This document shows positions 37,102 to 48,470 of a stretch of 64,000 nucleotides of DNA, one piece after another (position 1 is the stretch's first letter; the number at the start of each line of letters is the position of its first letter). Source of the stretch: Ceratothoa steindachneri (taxonomy: Eukaryota > Arthropoda > Malacostraca > Isopoda > Cymothoidae); NCBI GenBank assembly GCA_963969495.1, contig OZ018337.1, positions 81,082,648-81,146,647 of the forward strand, read 5' to 3'. The position numbers and the translations under genes were made by a program. The notes beneath the pieces are model-generated. The model did not search any database, was not told the origin of the DNA, and saw nothing but the letters and a program-made list of their open reading frames with translations.

Positions 37102-37126
37102 TTATATATATATATATATATATATT
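37102..37126. repeat. Short (TA)n tract
   Basis: About 24 bp of TA dinucleotides, roughly 180 bp left of a mariner-type element. Confidence 0.9.
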
Positions 37127-37299
37127 TGTGGAAAAGCGAGTTCATTTTCCTTTATTTCCAAACGATATGACATTAAATCAAATAAATAAAGTAACCTAAG
37201 TAAACGGAAAAAAGTGTTGGCAAGACCCAACACACAAAAAAATTATATAATATGACTAATTAAATGTCAACATTAATTTTTTTTAAATAAATAAAATAT

Positions 37300-38672
37300 A
37301 GAGTCGAAATAATAAAAATAGTTCCCATGAATATATGTCCGGAAATGGTTGGTTTCTGAGTTATAAGCTATTGAATCACATTCTTAAATACAATTCCTTC
37401 ATCTTCCACAGGGTGCGTCTTTTAGCACAGGATTCCGTTGAAATTAATCAAGTAGTTGTCTGGATAGTGATGTAATGTAAGTGAACATGTCTTCAAATCA
37501 AGAGAGACCAGATATGCATTGCGTGTATGGTTTGGCGAACGGTAATGCTGTAGAAGCTCGTCGTCTGTACCAGAAAAGGTTCCGAAACCGAAGATGCCAA
37601 ATAGGAAAATATCTGTGAATATCCATAATATGGGACCTTTGAACCTCGTGGGGCGACAGAGAACAAACAAGGTTTACGATTCATGAGGAAGATGAGGAGA
37701 CACTGGATAATGTGAATGATACTCCTGAAATAAGCACACAAAAGTTGCAATGTAAGTGGCTATTCCTCAGACGAATGTCTGGAAAGTGTCACGAGAACAA
37801 CCGTTGTATCCATATCATCTGCAACGTGTACAGGCTTTATCAACCCGCGATTACTATGCAAGAGTTCCGTTCTCTCAATGGTTTTGGCAGCAGTGAGTTA
37901 GAAATCGAAACTTTTTCAGGTTTTTTTTCGTCACCGATGAAGCACATTTCACACGAGGTGGAATAATCAACCTCCACCATCAGTAGGTATGGGCAGAGGA
38001 AAATCCACATGCAATTGTGGGTATCATCACGTCACCCAACAGTGGGTCTCACTCAGCATCTGTACCGGTGTTTTTTGGTGAAACGTTATTTGTGCCCCAT
38101 GTATTTCCGAACATGCTTACGTTTGAGGCATACAAGTGCTTTCTAGAAGACGCCATGCCAGATTTATTCGACGACGTTCCAGTTATCACTGGTGGGCACA
38201 TGCATTTTATTCATTTTGTTGCTCTCTCACCCTTCTGCCTCGTAGCCCGCAGTTACTTTGATGAAGTTGCCCTGGTCCGTAGATAAGAAGAGATAAGCCA
38301 ATTACCTGGCCTCCACGTTTATCTTATCTGAATCCCTTAGATTTCTACCTGTGGGGCCATATAAAATCTTTTGTGTATCCATCTCCGGTAAAAGATGAGG
38401 AAAATCTCACCAACTGAATTATAGCAGGGTGCGAGAAAATAGGAAACACGCCAGGAATTTGTGACCCTGTTCTTAATTCCATGACACGTCGATGTGAGGC
38501 CTGCATTAGGGAGGGGTTGCACATTTCGAACACTTTCTCCAGAGCACTCAAAACATTGCGTATGTGACACCTGTGGGAAATAAAGTAATTCTGATTAGCA
38601 TTTGTTTTATTCGCCTATAATTAGGAAAAAAAGCATTTCCAGACATGTTTTGGGGAAATATTTTTAAAACAT

Positions 38673-38674
<2 letters not shown>
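37300..38674 (+). mobile_element. Decayed mariner/Tc1-superfamily transposon with TIRs
   Basis: A transposase pseudogene lies between diverged inverted repeats. The left end (about 37312-37350) reads taaaaatagttccc ... atgtccggaaatgg. The right end, read on the opposite strand (about 38670-38628), gives taaaaatatttcccc ... atgtctggaaatgc. The right TIR ends 5-10 bp from a (TA)n tract at 38676, consistent with TA target use. It belongs to the arthropod-type family whose transposase carries FTDEAxFTR and NPLDFYLWG motifs. Confidence 0.8.
37505..38570 (+). pseudogene. Mariner/Tc1-type transposase, multiply broken
   Basis: Recognisable pieces in order, in shifting frames: an N-terminal segment (DMHCVYGLANGNAVEARRLY, about 37511-37570); a first catalytic block (FVTDEAHFTRGGIINLHHQ, about 37926-37984); a middle block (EENPHAIV, then 38017-38286 with FLEDAMPDLFDDVP); a third block (NPLDFYLWGHIKSF, about 38328-38370); and a C-terminal tail (RRCEACIREG, about 38486-38515). 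The usual second catalytic motif (HDGAPAHF) is replaced by a segment without the Asp (HFVALSPF, about 38212-38235). Several stops and frameshifts make it inactive. Confidence 0.85.

Positions 38675-38752
<78 letters not shown>
38675..38752. repeat. (TA)n microsatellite between a mariner end and a Penelope-like 3' end
   Basis: TA tract of about 78 bp with one phase break near 38725. The right TIR of the mariner-type element lies just left of it, and the 3' end of a Penelope-like element (gatagtgaaaccactgta) just right. Confidence 0.95.
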
Positions 38753-39146
38753 GATAGTGAAACCACTGTAGAGGAGGCAAAATTTTTATTTTGGAGACTG
38801 ATTTCAGTATATAGATTATTATACCCTTTTAAGTCGTCTACTGAGAATGCAATTGTTACAAAAGTTTCTAAATAGCGTTTAGTTAAAAAAAAAACCCAAA
38901 CCCCAAACAAAACGGCGAAAAAAGGTCATTAATCAAGTGGTGCGAGTCTAAGATTGTTGACTAAGTTGTTTACGATGAGGTAACGGGTATGGGGGCTGCA
39001 TTTCAATTGCTCATCTGACAAATTAAAATTGGGAATTTTTTCTATTAATATAGATTCTGCTATTTTACTTTTTCCTAAATTTTTACAATTATATTCGATT
39101 TGTGCCTTTGAATAGTCAATTTGTTGGTTGAAATTGCTAATATGAT

Positions 39147-39147
<1 letters not shown>
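38753..39147 (-). mobile_element. Penelope-like element 3' fragment (second family, copy 2)
   Basis: The minus frame 38929-39252 includes, downstream of the (TA)n-encoded Ile-Tyr run, a segment (HISNFNQQIDYSKAQIEYN, then EKIPNFNLSDEQLKC) homologous to the C-terminal segment of the copy at 32.86-33.02 kb. The 3' noncoding parts also align (gatagtgaaac-a/c-actgta at the end, tgtttacgat-a/c-aggt inside). The upstream GIY-YIG core is replaced by a (TA)n tract at 39148-39212, so this copy is either truncated there or interrupted by microsatellite expansion. Confidence 0.7.

Positions 39148-39212
<65 letters not shown>
39148..39212. repeat. (TA)n microsatellite at the truncated 5' side of a Penelope-like copy
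   Basis: About 65 bp of TA dinucleotides. The homologous copy at 33.06 kb continues with coding sequence at this point. Confidence 0.95.
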
Positions 39213-39216
<4 letters not shown>

Positions 39217-40029
39217 TAAATTTCGCAAAATGCATAATAATAAACTATACATTCTCTTCGAAAAGCAGCGGTGACACTTGAAAAAGCCATCGAAAGATAG
39301 TTCCTAGGATATCTGAGAGAACGCTTATTTTAAGTATTACCTTCTCGTGTATGTGAGGAGAGCTCCTTTATTTACTCTTTTCATCTGTAACTTCAACCTC
39401 TTTCATGCGTTGCTCGTTAATACCCTTTCAAGGCCTGGCATTTATTAGAAAATTACTGGAAATATTTAAATCTCTTGATATATTCCAACCTGCCTCATCT
39501 GCTAACTGGTTGATATGTTATCTTGTTGGAGGTGAATTTTATAATAAATTTATATACTGCAAACAGAGGAAATTTGTGTCTGTAGTTCTTTAGGTCTTTC
39601 CCATGTCTTTTTTTACATAAGAAGCAAGGCGTTAGCGATGAACTTGTCAATTAGAATCCTACTTTGCTTCAATTTTTTAAACTTATGAGCTTTTAGATTA
39701 GGATCATATTCATCCACATTTTCATAAAGTCAATGCCTCGTCTTTATCGCCTTGAAATTCATCACTTTTAATGCAATTAATTACCTCCATTTTGGACTTA
39801 TTTGCTAGTGTGTCTTTCTTTTGCTTATAGAGCAGTTGCTTTCGGGTGTATCGTTTGGTTTCTTATAATCTCCAATCAAATTCTTCGACTCGGAACTTTC
39901 CAAGTTCTTTTCTCTATTTGTGATTTATTTCATGAAAATGCCTCACTCTTCTCATTATCTCTCTTCTAATTAATACGTGGTCTCATCTCTTTATTCCTGA
40001 GCTCTTTTCATTACACCTTTTCATCCTCA
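39213..40029. other. Unassigned DNA
   Basis: No family recognised. It lies downstream of the hAT remnant (minus strand) and could contain its C-terminal dimerisation region, but I could not identify one. Confidence 0.35.
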
Positions 40030-40150
40030 AATTAAAAAAGTTGACTTTCATATTAAAAAAAATAACCTTCAAACTTAAAAAACTGACTTTCATTTTAAAA
40101 AAATTGAAATTGAAATTTTAAAAAATGACTTTCATATTAAAAAAGCTGGA
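40030..40150. repeat. Short imperfect AT-rich tandem repeat
   Basis: Four to five diverged units of about 28 bp around ttaaaaaa, gactttcata and ttaaaaa. Confidence 0.7.
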
Positions 40151-40189
40151 TTTCAAAATGTGGTGTTTTTGACGTCAGGACTGATCACA

Positions 40190-41486
40190 ATAAATTTGAC
40201 ATCACCGAACACAACGTTTGAGTCTTCCAGAAACTCTCCCAAGGTTCGGAAAGTAGATATTTTCATTTGTTCAGCTTTCTGAAGCTACAGGTTAAGTTTT
40301 GGCTTGAATGCAGTTATTTTTCACATGTTGAGATGATGTCCATTTGTTTGTCTTGCAGCTCCTTGTTCAGAAAATTCACAAATTCGAAGATATCGACCAA
40401 GTAAGCAAAATGTGAAGGCCATTTGGAATCACGAATTGCTGCTTAAGACTTTTAAGTTTTCAAGAATAAAGCTCTCAATTTCGTCTTTCAGACTCCATAC
40501 TCGGTTGAGAACATTTCCAAGGAATAGCCGCCTAGCCTCTGAATGAAACAACAGGGGGGTAGAAAATTGAGACTACAAACCTTCACAGAAGTCTCGGAAT
40601 AGTCGAAAGTTCAATGCATTTGTTCTTATAAAATCTTCTACTTTAATCTCGTGATTTATCATCTCTTCAAGTTAGGGCTCAAGACGTTTCACAACCAAAG
40701 CTTGGCGATGAAACTTAAAGTGACTAATCACTATATTTTAATTCTGCTTTTTCACGAGCACAACACAACCATTTAAGCATTCGAGCATTACCAAAGCTCC
40801 ATCCACTGAATACCTCACACAATTATCCTATTCCAAGCCAACCTCGGGAAGATTTTAAACCGAATTCACTTTTTCCAAGACATCCACTCGGCGAGTTCAT
40901 TGCTCAAGAGTAGCGCTCAGCAGCATTTATTTCTTGATTGTTCCTTCACTCCTGTATCTGTCATATACAATCAGCTGAGCGTCGCTACTTCTATCAGTTG
41001 TCTCATCCAACTGAAGGGGAAAATCTCCACTCGTTTAAGTTGCAGAACTTATTTGCTTTCGAATTTCTTCGGCCAACATAACAATTCTCCATTTCACACT
41101 TCTTGTTAATAGAGCAACTGCATCAATTGCTCCTTGACAGGCATAGTTTCCACAAGTTTCAGCGGAGCGGGCTTAACTAATTCCTCTTCGATTGTATGGG
41201 GCTTCTTACTTCTCGCAACTCTCTAAGCCACCTCAAGGCTTGGTTGTACTGCTGACCTTTAGTTAGATCTACAATTCGTCATGTTTTCGAGCCGCCGCTT
41301 TTTCATTCTTAATTCGAAGTTCTCAAAATTAGCCAGTGGTTTGGATGAGAAATCGGGATGAACATTGTCTAGGTGCTTTTCCAACTGAATTTTTTTCAAG
41401 GACTCAACCCCTAGTACCATCTTGCAGGAAACACCCTGTGACTTTTGCTGTTCTCGATCACTTATTTCCGTGAACTCATATTTCAA
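40190..41486 (-). pseudogene. hAT transposase remnant of the ZBED5/FAM200-like type
   Basis: The 75-aa frame 41259-41486 is a BED-type zinc finger region: CKMVLGVESLKKIQLEKHLD (residues 21-40) followed by NVHP. The first zinc-binding Cys appears to be replaced by Gly, leaving one Cys and two His. To the left, in several frames and with many stops, are hAT body motifs: RIVMLAEEIRKQI; QLDETTDRSSDAQLIVYDRY (catalytic region, about 41018-40960); an SVDGALVM block; FHRQALVVKRL; and LLFHSEARRLFLGNVLNRVW, where the usual VRWLS Trp is lost (about 40540-40490). The last recognisable segment is FRTLGEFLEDSNVV (about 40220). Heavily decayed. Confidence 0.8.
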
Positions 41487-43379
41487 AAACTCCGCTTAAT
41501 AAGTTCTTTTTCTGCCAGATGAAATTTGCGGATTAAAAAAAAAAAATTATTTGTTAGATTCAAGATTGGCAACATCCGGAAAAAATGTTCTAAAAATTGT
41601 TGATGGTTTTACATGTTATTGAAGCCTGAAACAGAACCATTGAAGGGTAATGAGGAAATGTGGGTGCAATAGGAAAAAGGTGCACCTAATATCCGCTAAA
41701 GCAGACACAATAATGCTTCAAGAACAATTTCAAAAGGGTATTGATAGTAACTAAGAAAATCCAGGTTCTGCGGAAATTTTTAGGACTATTTCATACTGCT
41801 CAAAAACTGCTGAAATTTCTCACAGCTCCAGTGCGTATCTTTTTTATTTTGTCATTTATGTAAATTATTATTTTTTTTAATATTTTATGTATACAAAAAC
41901 ACACAATATTGACACTTTAAGGAGTTTTAGTTCTTTGTAGAAACCTTGTATCGACCCGTCTAACCAAACGTGCAACGCATCATCCAAACCAATATTGAAG
42001 TGACATGACCGACATCGGCCGCTCAAAGTTTCCCGAATTTAAAACTTTTAAATACAGAAAGAACTTCAGAAATACCATTTTCTGCCAGTTTGAGACAACA
42101 ATAGAAAATAATATTTTAGAAAATCTTATAACCCTCTCCCCCCAAAAATGCTATTTAATATTATAACACCACTGCATGGCAACTACCTGTATTTCAAATT
42201 TTTAAATCCCTTAAATATATGCCACGTCACTACTATGTAAAGAAAATAAACCCCCCAAACAGAAGCCTATTACAAAATTTAGTTACCTTCTAAAGGGTAG
42301 TTCAAATATATCAAGATTGAACTTACCATGCAATGCAATTTTAAAATAGCCTTATTTTCGAGATAATGTCACTACATGTTTTCGCAAATTAAAACCACGA
42401 GTTTCTTCACAATACATCACAAAACCGAATATTAATTTCGAAATAAAACCACAAGCATTTCATCGAAAGCCACGTGATCACAAAATTTGCCTTAATTAAA
42501 ACAGCAAAATATTGTGGTAAAACCTGAATAGTGACAACGCTGCTTCGAACTATCACAGGACTTTCAGGATCGACATAATGGGTTTGGATCTAGTCTTGGT
42601 CCAGTGTTGAATTTTTTTGTTACGATGTAAAATTACATAAGTTGATAGTAATGGAAATATTTCATACAACGGTATTTCTCCTATCAATTCCTTATTCCTC
42701 AATTACCCACTAAAATTGCCATTTTACCCATGGTAACGTCTGTTTTTCTTTCCCCTCTTTCAGTAATTATCCGTTTCCCGAATTTGAGGTAAAAGATAAG
42801 ACTTGTTTTATTATACATTTGGTTTTGGATAGTTTACTTATCAATTGTTCAATTGATCAATTTTCTTTATTAATAATAGAATTATTATTATTATTATATT
42901 AGGTGTTTTACCACCGAATCTTAATTATAGAATAATATGAATATTTATTAAAGAAGATTCGTTCAAAATAATCGATTAATTAATCCTGTTGATGCATTTT
43001 GATCTTCGGTTACGTACACTACTTCTTTTTGTCTGTATTATTTATTTACTGCCAATTTCTCTTAATTTCACCGCATTTCTCTGTATTAACACTTGCTGCA
43101 CCAATTATTCATACCTGTTCTAATGCCATAATTTTTGCTGCATAGTTCAGGAAATATTTCTTTAAAGGAGCGAAATTTTGAGGCTTTGAGACCAATGTAT
43201 TATTAGACACAGCTACAATTTCAAACAAGTTATATGAGTAAAAGAATGATAACACTTTATTAAAAAATGGTAATCAAGAAGTATTCAGACCAAAATCAAT
43301 TTAATACTAAATTGTCATTAATATAACCAATTTCCTTAATTAACTCACCAAACAATTATTATAGTTTTTGATTTGGTTC
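41487..43379. other. AT-rich DNA, nothing recognised
   Basis: No gene or repeat family recognised. A short ATT-type microsatellite (ttattattattat) is near 42886. Confidence 0.45.
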
Positions 43380-43905
43380 TATGTCACTTGCGATGGAATT
43401 TTGTCCCACCCTTGCAACCCTTTCCCATTTGGTCGATGTTGTGTTGCCTCTTGCATGGACGCGGGCCTTCACCTCATGATATAAACTATCTATCTTGTTA
43501 ATGTCAGATAACTACGATATTCATTACAATATATTTATTCTAGCTTCATTTAATTGGAATGAAAACCTTTTCGATGTGTGTTTGAAGGTTTTGTCATTTT
43601 GAAAGAACCATCTTCTTCATTGGTCATACTTGTGAGCAGCACTCTTCAAAAATTCTTAAAGAACCTTTTCTGTAGTATTATTCCTCCTTGCTTTGAAGTG
43701 AGGAATTTTAACAACGGCTGTTGCACAGAAATTGACCAAAAAGATAATAAATCCACTTCCATGTTTTACTGTGGAAACCACGTTATTTATTCGATAGTTG
43801 TCTCCTCACTATTACGCAAAACATACAGGACATTATTTGCACTGAAAAACTCAATCTTTATTTTATCAGACCATAAAAAAGAGGTAAAAATCTAATGTAT
43901 TCTTC
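43380..43905 (-). pseudogene. Tc1-type transposase remnant (second family)
   Basis: On the minus strand, in shifting frames: WSDKIKIEFF (first catalytic Asp, about 43880-43850); an ITWFPQ-like trace of the usual PTVKHGGG block; FFQNDKTFKHTSKRF (the FQQDNDPKHTSK block with second Asp, about 43605-43560); and a terminal segment HEVKARVHARGN (about 43485-43450). The plus-strand 105-aa frame at 43578-43895 is its shadow. Stops and losses throughout; no TIRs were identified. Confidence 0.7.
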
Positions 43906-45714
43906 AAATGATCATTGGCGTACTTCAGACGGGCATTTAAATGAATGTTGTTTAATGAAGTTATCTTTCTGCAACGAAGCCCAAGCAGTTCCGCTTTATG
44001 CATCGTATTGTCGACTGTTCCACCTTATTTTAGTCCTTCCTCGAATAAATGATCATTTACCTCCAGTCTAAGCATACTTAGATCATTTTTACAAGAAGTA
44101 AGGAACCCTCGAATGGTGGGAATTCCAATTTAGGGAGGATGACTCGAAGGAAGGAGACTAATTACACACAGCATCGTAATCCAAATTCTTCCGAAATTTT
44201 CTAGTAATCTTTTTAGATTATAAATTTGCAATTATTCTCTATTTGATATCAAATGTCATTTCACCAACTTTACCATCATGATTGCTTGTAGAATAAGAGT
44301 GTTGAGGTCGATGCGCCGAATAAAAGATTGATAGAACTTCTCGACTAATTCTGCCTAGTCTAAACTATAAAAGTGAGGTTACTGAAACTAGTTGTGTGAC
44401 TGCAAATCTGTGTCATATTTTGATGCATATAAATTTAAAATATAATCGTAAAAATGCTGTATATAAAATTATGTGCTTCTGGTGTCTTTAGTATTTAAAA
44501 TTTAGTCCATTCCATGATTCTCGCTCACCAAAGTTCTCTAGCTTGCATAAAAGGTTCCTGAAATCTGGAAAAATTTTGATATAATGTTTGGGTACGAATA
44601 TTTTGGGGGATCAAGAGTAGCTTTGTGTAAGGAAGTAAATTTAAAATAAATAAGTTAGGTTCGTTAAAGTTAGGTTAGATTTTCTCCATATGAAAATAAT
44701 AATATTTATAGCTCTTATTTCAAATTAGCTTCAACATATTTTATGTTAGCCAATTTGTTTAATGCTTAACCTAGGAAATGTAGGGCAAAATCTTCGTAAA
44801 AAGTTCTGTATTTCTTTATTTTCTAGGACATACGAATTAACACAAATTCAAATCTGACATTAAACTCTGTGTCCTTCAAGGGCAGGCAATTGTTGTCCTC
44901 TATTGTCGTACATTCTTTGGTCTTTACTTCATTATTACGAGGTGTAACTTTAGTTATCTCCTTGATTTTTGGATAGATAAACGCATCTATGTTGGATAAC
45001 GGCACTAATTCAACTTCAGAGCCCGTTCCATTTCTGACAGAATCCGAATCTTTTCTATTATTAAAATTAAAGTATTTTAAATCTTTTTCAAATCGAATAC
45101 GTTTTTATTTTAAGGGAAGCTTAAAATATCATTTGGTGGAAAGACACTTTTTTTCAAGAAATCACTTCCAAACTTAACGTGCAAAAATAATTGACTAAAA
45201 TGATTCGTATTAAAATTTTATTTTGTTAGTTAATAGTTTAAAATGTCTTCATCGATAAATTCACGATAGCAAATAGGAATCTTACTCAAATAAGTAAAAA
45301 AGCCCTACTCAACCAAATTTTTAAGATATGGCATCTGGATATATACACGTATACGCTAATTTAATCTTAATAACTTCAGGCGATTTATCATTGTAATATA
45401 ATTAGTTTAAAGGACTTTGGATATAACTCCTATTCTATTCGTGATGAATTGCCACGATAGAGAGAGAAAGAAGTCTGAAAGATTTCCTTACAATTTTAAA
45501 GGAACGATTGAAAGTCGTTAAAGTGGATGTGAATTATAATAAAACGTTTCACCCTAATAAAACGGATCATTTCAAAGCTGTTAAAATTTCATTCCCGTTA
45601 TTAAATCTCTCTTGAAAATGGTCTTTAATAACCATCGGAAAAAGGAAGCCCTTCAATTTCCAGGATATTGCTTCTAAAAAATGGCTGATAATTGGCAATA
45701 AATTCGTCCACAGT
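43906..45714. other. Unassigned AT-rich DNA
   Basis: Short frames at 44823-45005 (minus) and 44989-45177 (plus) have no recognisable motif. No repeat family was named. Confidence 0.45.
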
Positions 45715-47145
45715 AATAATAATAATAATAAATTCCTTATAATGCGCTCTTCAAGGCCAGAGGCCTTCGAGGAGCGCACGTTCGGTTGTGGACTAAAATC
45801 AGGTGGGTGAGTAGGCAATCCTGAACAGATGTATTTTTAGGCGTCGCTTGAAAATGGTAAGTGAGGCAGCAGATCTAATTTCGGCTGGAAGAGCATTCCA
45901 AAGCTTGGAAGCACAGCCTGAGAAGTCGCGGTCGCTCATCGAGCAGAGGGACGAGCAAGGAGTATTTATTAGAGGAGCATGAGATGACCGAAGGGCCCGA
46001 GGGACGATATGTTATGAAAGGGCGTAGGAAATGTAGGTTGGGGCCTTTTGGTGAATGACCTTGAAAGTCCAGAAGAACCTTGAAATAAAATTGATATCTG
46101 ACAGGTAACCATTGCAGTTCCTGAAACAAGGGCTTAGAAAGGAAGAAGCGAGAGCGACTAAGCAGTAATCGGGCCACGTAGTTCTGGACTAGCTGAAGGG
46201 GACGTGGAGAGGAAGATGGTAGATTTACAAGAAGAGAGTTACAGTAATCAAGGAGGGAGGTAATCAAGGCGTGAACAGCAGTATCAAGACATTGGCGATT
46301 GAAGTGAGAGCGAAGGTTTGAGAAGTTACGGAGGAAACAAAGGGTAGATTTACTAATATTGTGGATGTAGGGCTTGAAGGAGAGATGCTCATCAAACACA
46401 ACGCCCAGATTTCTAACATAGTCAGAGAAATCGACAGAGTTTCCAGCCAGAGGGAGGAAAGGAAAAAGTGCTTTAACGTTGTCTACTAGAGCAAGGGTAC
46501 TAAACAGAAGAACTTACGGTTTGGAGTGTTTAAATTTAAAGAAGTTAACCGAAAGCCAGTCCGAAATAGTAGAATAGGCATATAGGATGCCACAGATTGA
46601 GTTGGCATTGGTCGAGTGGTAAGGGGAATTGAAGATTTGAGTGTCATCGACATAGAGCTGGAAGGATAGACCAAGATAAAGTAAGAGAGGGCTAAGAGGA
46701 TATAAGTCGATTAGAAAGATGTGAGGGCCGAGGACAGAGTCTTGAGGGACACCAAAGCGAATGGGAGTGGGGTTAAAGGACACATCGTTAATCACTACAG
46801 AATGAGTGCGAGACGAAAGTTAAGAGCAAATCCAGTCGAGAGCAGGACCATAAATGCTAAGGAAAGACTGGAGGCGATCAAGCAAGACGGAATGGTCAAT
46901 AGTATCGAAGGCAGCGGAGAGGTCCGGTAGAATGAGGATGGAGGCAGAAGCCCGGTCAGTCGCTCTAGGTAAGCAATCAGTTAGATTAAGTAAGGTGATT
47001 TTGGTAGAGTGCGCAGCTTTAAAACCTGATTGGTAAGTCTCATCAATATTACAGGTAATGATGTGGGAATTAATGCGCGAAACAACTACTGTTTCAAGGA
47101 CCTTAGAGAGGAAGGAATGGTGCGAGATCGAGCGATAGCTTCAGC
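45715..47145 (-). mobile_element. 5'-truncated L2-like non-LTR retrotransposon
   Basis: The minus-strand order is RT fingers, RT palm, C-terminal region, 3' UTR, and a tail of TTA trinucleotides (seen on plus as taataataataataataa at 45715-45733). A trinucleotide microsatellite tail after a short AT-rich UTR is typical of L2/CR1-group LINEs. Similarity begins near 47145 inside the RT, so the endonuclease is missing. Most of the sequence is still readable but in three frames with several stops. Confidence 0.85.
45860..47145 (-). pseudogene. L2-like LINE reverse transcriptase and C-terminal region, broken
   Basis: Pieces: HHSFLSKVLETVVVSRINSH and YQSGFKAAHSTKITLLNL (about 47120-46990); LSAAFDTIDHSVLLDRL (first catalytic Asp, about 46935-46880); GVPQDSVLGPHIFLI and LYVDDTQIF (frame 46514-46795; YVDD catalytic pair near residues 50-51, Gly to Asp in the GVPQG block); then frame 45875-46399 with FDEHLSFKPYIHNISKS, LDYCNSLL and LQLVQNYVARLL. 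An in-frame stop lies near 46825 and the frames change around 46500. Not functional. Confidence 0.88.
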
Positions 47146-47329
47146 AAGGAAAAAATCACTTTCGCCTCTGTTCGATCGACCCCAGAAACCCCTAGTGATA
47201 TCATTCAGAGGAAACCAACATTTATTTCCAAGGAAAGAGAAGAGAAAAATTGAAATTCCCTTCTTGATGTTGGTATCATGTGATTTAATTTATTTTCCTT
47301 CATCTGCTCTGAACTTCACAATTTGAAAG

Positions 47330-47515
47330 AAGCAATTACTGAGCATTTTACTGAAATACAGATTAGAAGTTACGGCATTCGTTAAAATTATTGATGCTTA
47401 TATAGCTTGTTATTCCTAAACCACATGTGAGATTATGGTTAAAGATTAAAATAAGAAATTATCAATTGATCGTGACACAGACCCTAATATAAATGGACGA
47501 TTATAGACTTATCTA
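47330..47515. repeat. Dispersed repeat B, copy 2
   Basis: Similar to 5715-5900, same orientation. It lies about 190 bp right of the L2-like LINE's truncated end. Its identity is unknown. Confidence 0.7.
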
Positions 47516-48171
47516 CTTTTCCAATATTAAATAATTTAATTATTTTCTTTCTAATTAATATTAGTTATGGTGTTATCGATGTCACTTATATAAAATTAAT
47601 TTCATTTCTACTAATGGCCGTGTATTCAGTCACATCGTAGGAAAATTTTTAAAAATAAAACATCAACAGAGCCAATATTAAAGTTGGGGACAACATATAT
47701 TATGTTCTTACATGAGGGTTACATAGCAGTCACTTTCTCATGATAACTATTTTCCATCTCGTTGAGAAATCTGGAAAAAGCCTCGGCCAAAAATCACCGC
47801 AGTCAAGAAAACTCAGTCCTGAAAAAACTCATTCGTTCATGACATTTATCTGTCTTCATTTCAAAGAATTCTCGTGCTTCTTAAAAATCCTGTTCGTGCA
47901 TTCGACGAAAATGCATTTCTCCTGAGTCGTAAAACAACGATGTAATATAATGGTTATCTAAAGAACCCCATCTGTTAAAGTCAACAGACTATTTGTCTTG
48001 GTAAATATAGAAGATAATGAGTTCGTAGTCTTCCCTTCTTCCACTGACGTGAAACAAGGAGGGCCATGAATCATATATAAGATTTTGAACAGACTTGTTT
48101 CCATACAAAATATACATTATATATTTAATTATTTCGGCCTTTTCAAGTGACCAATTCGACGAGAGATCTTT
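47516..48171. other. Unassigned DNA
   Basis: No family recognised on either strand. It could hold further decayed Polinton sequence (minus strand), but no polymerase motif was found. Confidence 0.35.
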
Positions 48172-48470
48172 TTAGCAAGTTGGACATTTCGTACTATTTA
48201 CAAGTTTCATATGTGCTGGGCAAATATTCTTGTTCCATTCGAAAAAAGAGGCACTGCACACCTTTTTGCATACGTTACACCTTGCCATCTGTCTAGAACT
48301 TGTTTGTTCCGCATTAGCTGCTTGGAACTGGATTGGAAGAATCCTAAAAGCTCTCAGATTTTGAGTAATCTCTTTTACAACGCTGTTTCTATAACTTTGA
48401 ATCTGGAGAAACGTGTCATTTGTAATGAAAAGACTGAATGCTATCTTTTCTCTTGCTGAGAAAACTAAAG
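48172..48470 (-). pseudogene. Small Cys-rich (zinc-binding-like) ORF, possible Polinton gene
   Basis: The minus frame is open from about 48475 to a stop at 48172-48174. Its last 37 residues are CNVCKKVCSASFF, then CPAHMKLVNS and KCPTC at the C-terminus. The pattern of paired Cys with a Cys/His pair suggests a zinc-binding fold of about 35 residues. No internal ATG lies far upstream (a Met precedes the cysteines directly). It reads in the same direction as, and about 1 kb downstream of, the Polinton protease remnant, so it may be one of the element's poorly conserved genes. Function unknown. Confidence 0.35.

Noticed and set aside
43578..43895. 105-aa plus-strand ORF
   Set aside because: The minus strand here reads as a decayed Tc1 transposase; the plus frame is a shadow without motifs.
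46721..47326. Plus-strand ORFs of 60-98 aa over the L2-like LINE
   Set aside because: Shadows of the minus-strand RT; the minus strand carries the YVDD and GVPQ blocks.
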